DNA of 64,000 bases from Betaproteobacteria bacterium (GTDB lineage: Bacteria; Pseudomonadota; Gammaproteobacteria; Burkholderiales; Casimicrobiaceae): the NCBI GenBank assembly GCA_016717855.1, contig JADKEV010000005.1, positions 62,001 to 126,000 of the forward strand, written 5' to 3'. The translations under genes were made by a program, and so were the position numbers. The notes under the pieces are model-generated. The model was not told the origin of the DNA, searched no databases, and was given only the letters and a program-made list of their open reading frames with translations. Positions 63,020 to 64,000 of the stretch are shown piece by piece (the stretch's first letter is position 1; each line of letters begins with the position of its first letter).

Positions 63020-64000
63020 ATGACCGCAGCGACTTCCACCTTTGATTCCGCGCACCTCATAGCGCTGCGGCGCGTCGGCAAGATCGCCGTGGCGCCCGCC
63101 GGCGGCTGGGTTGCCGCCGCGGTTCAGCGGCTCGACGTCGACGGCGTGAAGTACGTGTCCGACCTCTGGCGCATCCCGCTCGACGGCGGCGCCGCGATCC
63201 AGCTCACGCGCGGCGAGCATAACGACACCGCGCCCTGTTTCCGCGCCGACGGCGCCCTGGGGTTCCTTTCCAATCGGCCGCCGGCGGCCGGCAAGCCCGA
63301 TGACGAGGCAAAGAAACGCAGCCAGGTCTGGGTGCTTCCCGCCGCGGGCGGCGAGCCGTATCAGGTGACGGACGAACCCCTGGGCGTCGACGCGTTCCGG
63401 TTTGCCCGCGATGGCGACCGGCTGCTGTGCATGGCGCCGGTGCTACCCCGCCAGCCGCACGACAAGCAGCGCGAGATTCTGGACGACCGCGCGAAGAACG
63501 GCCCTTCGGCGTTGCGCTTCACCCGCCAACCGGTGCGCCATTGGGATCACTGGCTGCCCGACGGCATCGCGACCGCCGTGCCGCACCTGATCGGTTACGC
63601 GCAGGACGGCACGGGACGCCGGGACCTGACGCCGCAGGCATTGCGCGAGCATCTGATAGAAGCGGAGTTTGCAGTGTCGCACGACGGCCGCCGGGCGGCG
63701 ATCACGTCGGCGCGCGTGGCGCAGGACCGGATCGATGACGTCGCGATCGTGCTCATCGATCTCGAGACCGGGGACGCGCGCGTGGTTGCCGGGGCGCCCC
63801 GCACCCAGTTCGAGCACCCCTGCTTCTCGCCGGACGGCATGCGGATCGCCTGCTTGTCCACGCCGCGCAGCGTCGCTCGGGTGGGCAAGCCCGCGCTGGC
63901 GCTGGCCGACATCGCGCGCGGCGGCGTGACGATGATCGCCGAAGACTGGGATCGCTGGCCGATGCTGGGCGACTGGACCGCCGATGGCGCGGCGCTGATC
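63020..64000 (+). CDS. S9 prolyl-oligopeptidase family protein, N-terminal part
   Basis: Open from ATG 63020 (TGACCGCAGCG context) for 327 codons to the window edge, so only the N-terminal propeller is visible. It reads as TolB/S9 beta-propeller blades: DLWRIPLDGGAAIQLTRGEH, APCFRADGALGFLSNRPP, SQVWVLPAAGGEPYQVTDEP, HPCFSPDGMRIACLSTPR. The alpha/beta-hydrolase domain with the catalytic Ser-Asp-His would lie beyond the edge. No signal peptide is seen, so it is cytoplasmic. Closest type is acylaminoacyl-peptidase/dipeptidyl-peptidase; assignment rests on the propeller and is moderate. Confidence 0.8.
   Translation, partial: MTAATSTFDSAHLIALRRVGKIAVAPAGGWVAAAVQRLDVDGVKYVSDLWRIPLDGGAAIQLTRGEHNDTAPCFRADGALGFLSNRPPAAGKPDDEAKKRSQVWVLPAAGGEPYQVTDEPLGVDAFRFARDGDRLLCMAPVLPRQPHDKQREILDDRAKNGPSALRFTRQPVRHWDHWLPDGIATAVPHLIGYAQDGTGRRDLTPQALREHLIEAEFAVSHDGRRAAITSARVAQDRIDDVAIVLIDLETGDARVVAGAPRTQFEHPCFSPDGMRIACLSTPRSVARVGKPALALADIARGGVTMIAEDWDRWPMLGDWTADGAALI

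Overview
The window is GC-rich chromosomal DNA from a betaproteobacterium, most likely a facultatively anaerobic member of the Burkholderiales/Rhodocyclales type. The order dusB-fis-purH-purD, a UbiH-family hydroxylase, the long DUF3683 FAD/Fe-S oxidoreductase and two families of dispersed hairpin repeats point that way; the genus cannot be told from the sequence. Both ends cut through genes: an ABC permease at position 1 and an S9 peptidase at 64000. No rRNA, tRNA, CRISPR array, phage or insertion sequence was seen.

Layout. 1-3003: a minus-strand ABC uptake operon (ATPase, binding protein, permease). 3195-8906: a small low-complexity protein, a RIO-type kinase, a tricorn-like protease, and a DUF6152/membrane-protein pair. 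9094-20046: an anaerobic carbon and respiration block with NAD-malic enzyme, a four-gene 2-oxoacid oxidoreductase operon, the rhodoquinone synthase rquA, and frdABCD. 20230-21391: a two-subunit ThDP decarboxylase. 21408-28156: an RND efflux operon with a divergent TetR regulator and an AcrR-like operator. 28125-34534: a TPR/OGT-family glycosyltransferase and the DUF3683 oxidoreductase. 34859-39868: a nine-haem cytochrome c/cytochrome b fusion, a SigZ-like sigma factor, an ArsP-like permease, a thioredoxin-like protein, a DUF2798 protein and a cytochrome c. 39920-47448: a glutamine amidotransferase, an HPF-like protein, a DUF4395 protein, a Crp/Fnr regulator, an ABC/FtsX/LolA-like/outer-membrane-barrel cassette and another cytochrome c. 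47623-64000: pyruvate dehydrogenase aceE-aceF, a large unknown protein, one-carbon enzymes (folD, 5-formyl-THF cyclo-ligase), pepP, a UbiH-like hydroxylase, dusB-fis, purH, pagP and purD.

How it fits together. Several units carry 14-bp FNR-type boxes (TTGA-N6-TCAA), and at most of them the distance to a -10 hexamer matches known activator geometry (about -41.5 or -61.5). These are the 2-oxoacid oxidoreductase operon, rquA, frdABCD, the nine-haem cytochrome, the ABC cassette and, more weakly, the small cytochromes. Malic enzyme makes pyruvate, the ferredoxin-type oxidoreductase oxidises 2-oxoacids anaerobically, RquA converts ubiquinone to rhodoquinone, and FrdABCD uses that low-potential quinol to reduce fumarate. 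The Crp/Fnr gene at 42133 is flanked by two nearly identical 18-bp palindromes placed to activate both neighbouring units. The downstream ABC-permease, LolA-like and beta-barrel genes look like a complete, uncharacterised inner-to-outer-membrane export route and are my best candidate for an undescribed system.

Data quality. Seven otherwise conserved genes (binding protein, RND adaptor, DUF3683, DUF4395, ABC ATPase, aceF, dusB) each have one single-base indel, some in homopolymers, and there is a run of 25 G at 30331. Base-level assembly error is the simplest explanation, so I annotate these genes as one locus each.
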